NCBI RefSeq assembly: GCF_030388325.1
Contig: NZ_CP103794.1
Coordinates: 4,650,001 to 4,714,000 of the forward strand
Reading direction: 5' to 3'
Length of the DNA stretch: 64,000 bases
Origin: Flavobacterium johnsoniae
Lineage (GTDB): Bacteria; Bacteroidota; Bacteroidia; Flavobacteriales; Flavobacteriaceae
Part shown: positions 61,190 to 64,000 of the stretch, one piece after another
Position numbering within the stretch: position 1 is the first letter of the stretch
How the letters are laid out: every line of letters begins with the position of its first letter
Made by a program: the position numbers and the translations under genes
Notes under the pieces: generated by a model
Told to the model about the DNA's origin: nothing
What the model saw: the letters and a program-made list of their open reading frames with translations, nothing else
Database searches by the model: none

Positions 61190-62707
61190 TTACAATTCGA
61201 TTCGGTTAATGTAATTCAAAGCACTGTTTTTATCTTCTAAAGCATTCAAAACATCAAATACTTTATCTGACCAACCGGCTATTAAATATACATCGTTTTT
61301 TTCGATGTTTATTGGTGACTGACCGTAACCAGCCAAATCAAACAAATACAATTTTGCATTTGGAGCGATCTTTTTGTATCGGCTCCAGGAGTTTGCAAAG
61401 GAGTCTTTTGTGTACGCATTATTCCACATTTGAACATCTGTAAACAACATTACCTTGTTTACAATTTCTTTTCGGCTGATTAAATCTTCCAAAACCAAAT
61501 GACCGTTTGTAGCATAACCTACTTCACCTTCACGTTTGTAATATTCGTTAACGTTGGCTAATATGCTTCGTTTTGGCATATTGATTATTTTCCAACGATC
61601 ACCAAACATACCGCTCATTACATTTTTACAACGGCTTTGCATTAACATACCCAACATCAAACCAATATCGTAAAGCAATACTTTACTTTTTGCTGAAATT
61701 GGCTGTTGCATCGAACCCGAAACGTCACACGCAATTACAATAGATGTATTCAAATCAAAACCTTTTATGTTTTGTGAACTTACCTTAACAGCATCTTCTA
61801 AAGCATCTAAAACCATAGAAGCGAATTTAAAATTCAAATCTTTCACTTCACGATACGCTGCTAAAAATCGGAATGGCAATTGTTTGGAGTTGGCGACAGC
61901 TTTTTCGTTAGAAAGGTAATCGCATACTTTTTGGATATGAAAACCAGAAACATTCGCTTCTAAGATATTTCGTAAGTTACGCAACAAAGCCATGTAACCT
62001 ACTTTACCGCTATCGATCAATTCTTCCCATTTCTGGGTGAAAGCTTTTTGTTTTTCAAATTCGTTATAAAACTTTATTTGACCTAATTGCGACAACTCCG
62101 TTTCCCAAGTATATGGTGTTTGCAAAGTATTCGTTGCAACTTTATTAAAAATTGCTTGCTGTGCTTCGTCTTTTGCTTTTGGATGAACCAAAAACAAGGC
62201 GTCTTTTAATTTAACCACACCATCGCGGTTGTATTTTGCGAATTGATATTCGTCAAATTTATTAAACGAAACCGCCAAACCTTTTTGGATTTGCTTTGAC
62301 AAACGATTTAATTTTTTAACGCCGTTTCGTTCGTTTGCCATTTGATAATAAGCCAATAATTCTGTTATCTCGTCTGCACGCTGAATTACGTGTGTTATCA
62401 TTTTACTGATTAAAGAATCGCCTGAATATATTTTGGCTAATTCAACAACCAAAACCAATGGTACAGAACGCATATGCATTTCGTTACGTGCATAAACCGC
62501 CAACTTTGCCACAAATAACGGGTTACATTTTTTGATCAAGTTTTTGATTCGCTCTAAACGAGTTGTATCTTTTTCATAAAACGAAGCACTCAAACTTGTT
62601 GTTACAACTGCAGCATATAATTCGTATTCTGATGTTAAAGAAAAAGCTAGAGCATTTTCATGATTAACTATATTGTTTTTCTCTTTTGCTAAAAAATTGA
62701 ATTTCAT
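61190..62707 (-). CDS. rsr: Ro60-like TROVE/vWA protein (Rsr)
   Basis: A 505-residue RNA-binding protein. The N-terminal TROVE region (about 1-330) is a HEAT-repeat ring, with FVAKLAVYARNEMHMRSVPL as the typical block. The vWA domain (about 335-500) has the MIDAS motif DVSGSM in TSIVIACDVSGSMQQPISAK. Ro60 proteins bind Y RNA and misfolded or damaged RNA; in bacteria they work with PNPase and sit in RNA-repair operons with RtcB. Here Y-RNA-like modules follow the gene and rtcB follows those. Length matches bacterial Rsr (about 510-530). Confidence 0.93.
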   Translation of the reverse strand: MKFNFLAKEKNNIVNHENALAFSLTSEYELYAAVVTTSLSASFYEKDTTRLERIKNLIKKCNPLFVAKLAVYARNEMHMRSVPLVLVVELAKIYSGDSLISKMITHVIQRADEITELLAYYQMANERNGVKKLNRLSKQIQKGLAVSFNKFDEYQFAKYNRDGVVKLKDALFLVHPKAKDEAQQAIFNKVATNTLQTPYTWETELSQLGQIKFYNEFEKQKAFTQKWEELIDSGKVGYMALLRNLRNILEANVSGFHIQKVCDYLSNEKAVANSKQLPFRFLAAYREVKDLNFKFASMVLDALEDAVKVSSQNIKGFDLNTSIVIACDVSGSMQQPISAKSKVLLYDIGLMLGMLMQSRCKNVMSGMFGDRWKIINMPKRSILANVNEYYKREGEVGYATNGHLVLEDLISRKEIVNKVMLFTDVQMWNNAYTKDSFANSWSRYKKIAPNAKLYLFDLAGYGQSPINIEKNDVYLIAGWSDKVFDVLNALEDKNSALNYINRIEL

Positions 62708-62756
62708 AATTTCTGGTTTTTAAAATTAGACAATGATTATTGTTTTATTTCTTGAG

Positions 62757-62796
62757 CAAAGATTTCAAAACCACTACGCAATTATTTTGCGCAGTA
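62757..62796 (-). promoter_or_regulatory. Palindrome-plus-promoter element upstream of rsr
   Basis: On the minus strand TACTGCGCAA and TTGCGTAGTG (62796-62772) form an inverted repeat with two differences from the copy at 61156-61180. It is followed by GTTTTGAAATCTTTG at the same distance. The ATG of rsr lies 50 bp further. Confidence 0.65.
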
Positions 62797-62834
62797 AAAA
62801 AAGAATTTTAAATTTGAGTAAATATTAATTTGAA

Positions 62835-63068
62835 AAAAGCGCGTAAGTCCAAGAGGGGCGGCATATTTATAGATATTTCTAAATTAGAAAAAATAGTCCC
62901 AGAGGGACGAAATCTTTATAACAACTTTTCAGTATCCTTTTCAAAAGCCCCAGCGGGGTGACATATGTATTGATGAAATATAAAAATTGAAGGTGTCGCT
63001 CCTCTGGAGCTTTTTAACCGTCGTTTACAAATTGGCTATAAATATTACGCTCCTCCAGAGCTTTTCAT
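62835..63068. repeat. Bacteroidota-type GGGAC/CCCC interspersed repeats
   Basis: The gap between rsr and the HD gene (62708-63089) holds short palindromes set in conserved flanks: AAGAGGGGCGGCATATTTAT, AGTCCCAGAGGGACGAAATC, AGCCCCAGCGGGGTGACATA, and two CGCTCCTC/CTCCAGAGCTTTT copies near 62996-63015 and 63049-63066. No gene is seen besides these and the rsr promoter element. Confidence 0.75.
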
Positions 63069-63089
63069 AGATAAAAACAAAAACACAAG

Positions 63090-63704
63090 ATGAATTTAAA
63101 GGAAATCTATTCTGAATTACTTTCTAATATTGGCTTTTCAGCGAATGAAATTCAGCAAAATTGGAACGATCTAGAAAAGTCATATTCAGCGAAATCAAGA
63201 CATTATCATAATCTCACACATTTAAAAGAAATGATTGTCAGTTTTGAAATATATCGTGATCAACTTCAAAAGCCAAACGAAATATTATTTTCAATTTTCT
63301 ATCATGATTTTATTTATTCGGCTTCTAAAAAAGATAACGAACTCAAAAGTGCTGAATATGCTTTGGCGATTTTAACTAAAAATCACACCTTAAATAAGCA
63401 ATTAGTTTTTGATATAATCTGTGCGACACAGCAACATCAACACAATTCAATCGAAGATATTAATTGGTTAATCGATTTTGATTTGAAAATCCTCGCTAAA
63501 GATTGGAACGATTATAAAATCTATTTTGAACAAATTAGAAAAGAATACCGCATTTATCCTGATTTTCTATACAAACCCGGGCGCGCAAAAGCGTTGAAGC
63601 ATTTTCTGGAGAATGAGTTTATTTTTCAAACGGATGAGTTTAGGGGTTTGTATGAAGAAAAAGCTCGGGCTAATATTGAAAAAGAGATTTTGTTATTAAC
63701 GTAA
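63090..63704 (+). CDS. HD-superfamily metal-dependent hydrolase
   Basis: A 204-residue protein of the predicted phosphohydrolase group COG4339, often mislabelled as an NMDA-receptor subunit. RHYHNLTHLKEMIVSFE supplies His ligands, FYHDFIYSASKKDNELKSAE has the HD motif, and DFDLKILAKDWNDYKIYFEQ carries a late conserved Asp. The expected activity is phosphomonoester or nucleotide hydrolysis; the substrate is unknown. It diverges from rsr. Confidence 0.87.
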   Translation: MNLKEIYSELLSNIGFSANEIQQNWNDLEKSYSAKSRHYHNLTHLKEMIVSFEIYRDQLQKPNEILFSIFYHDFIYSASKKDNELKSAEYALAILTKNHTLNKQLVFDIICATQQHQHNSIEDINWLIDFDLKILAKDWNDYKIYFEQIRKEYRIYPDFLYKPGRAKALKHFLENEFIFQTDEFRGLYEEKARANIEKEILLLT

Positions 63705-64000
63705 ATGCGTGAGGGATTGAGGCGGTATCCTTTTGTGAAATGAAATGGAACAAAAGATTTAGCCGAAAGCCCGACCCGAAGGGACACGCCCAAAATATGC
63801 AACGACGAATTAATCTCGCAAAGACGCGAAGTCGCAAAGTATTTATTTAAAGTATTAATTAAACGCGCAGTTTGTCATTTCGACGTAAGGAGAAATCTTC
63901 GCGAGAAGCTCTACAAAGATTGGCTTCTCGATGCGGAGTTACTTGTGGAGATTTTTCCTTCGTCGAAATGACAAAAAATGAGAGAAATCATTCTAATCCT
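63705..64000. repeat. Terminal repeat region
   Basis: Contains a CCCGACCCGAAGGGACACGC segment (63759-63789), a CTCGCAAAGACGCGAAGTCG half (63812-63840) and a full TGTCATTTCGAC palindrome (63873-63973). The window ends within it. No gene is seen. Confidence 0.75.

Noticed and set aside
61156..62796. Sigma-54 promoters in the palindromes near rsr
   Set aside because: TGCGCA...TTGCG recalls TGGCAC...TTGCA, but the GG-N10-GC spacing is off by one and GG is missing.

Overview
The window is AT-rich chromosomal DNA that looks like a Flavobacterium or close relative (Bacteroidota). The reasons are the gene families (OmpA/TonB-type barrel proteins, BshB1, an isochorismate synthase/hotdog thioesterase pair, DUF1801 and PchR-like AraC proteins), the near absence of Shine-Dalgarno sequences, promoters of the Bacteroidota type (TTTG, about 21 nt, TAnnTTTG), and many intergenic palindromic repeats. 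No rRNA, CRISPR array, transposase or phage gene was seen. One tRNA (His) was found.

Layout. 1-4.0 kb: end of an ABC exporter, an HNH/NUMOD4-like protein and lpdA. 4.1-23 kb: a long run of small, nearly all rightward accessory genes, including two AraC/NmrA-like pairs, three DUF1801 proteins, two SRPBCC proteins, two GNATs, immunity-like DUF2314-ankyrin and SUFU proteins, a 2H phosphoesterase and a LOG-family protein. Five near-identical terminators separate the first units. 23-26 kb: leftward operon of a CPA2 antiporter, a lipoprotein and a VOC protein. 26-37 kb: L-serine dehydratase, panB, a RluA-type pseudouridine synthase, an aldehyde dehydrogenase, a membrane protein, a 1350-residue hybrid histidine kinase and a zinc metallopeptidase. 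37-39.6 kb: tRNA-His, bshB1, isochorismate synthase and a MenI-like thioesterase, all leftward. 39.8-51 kb: a lipoprotein, purL, a TonB-receptor-like barrel and a long-chain acyl-CoA synthetase.

51-57.5 kb is an accessory island read leftward. It holds a large NACHT NTPase with a small two-helix membrane protein directly upstream, which looks like an anti-phage STAND module. It also holds unrecognised proteins of 162 and 89 residues, and two short stand-alone transcription units. Each of these has a consensus promoter, an ORF of only 31 or 32 codons and an intrinsic terminator.

57.5-62.8 kb contains tatD followed by an RNA-repair locus: rtcB, then about 520 bp of non-coding DNA, then a Ro60/TROVE-vWA gene (rsr). 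The non-coding stretch, read on the minus strand, contains five tandem modules. Each has the same 5' block (TGTCGT, a stem strand, then TTACTTCGT or a variant) and a 3' strand that closes the stem. Three carry T-arm mimics. The most upstream module contains a complete acceptor/D-arm/T-arm set in circularly permuted order, as in bacterial Y RNAs (YrlA type). rsr and the array are each preceded by the same palindrome-plus-promoter element, so they are probably co-regulated. The window ends with an HD-domain hydrolase and more interspersed repeats.
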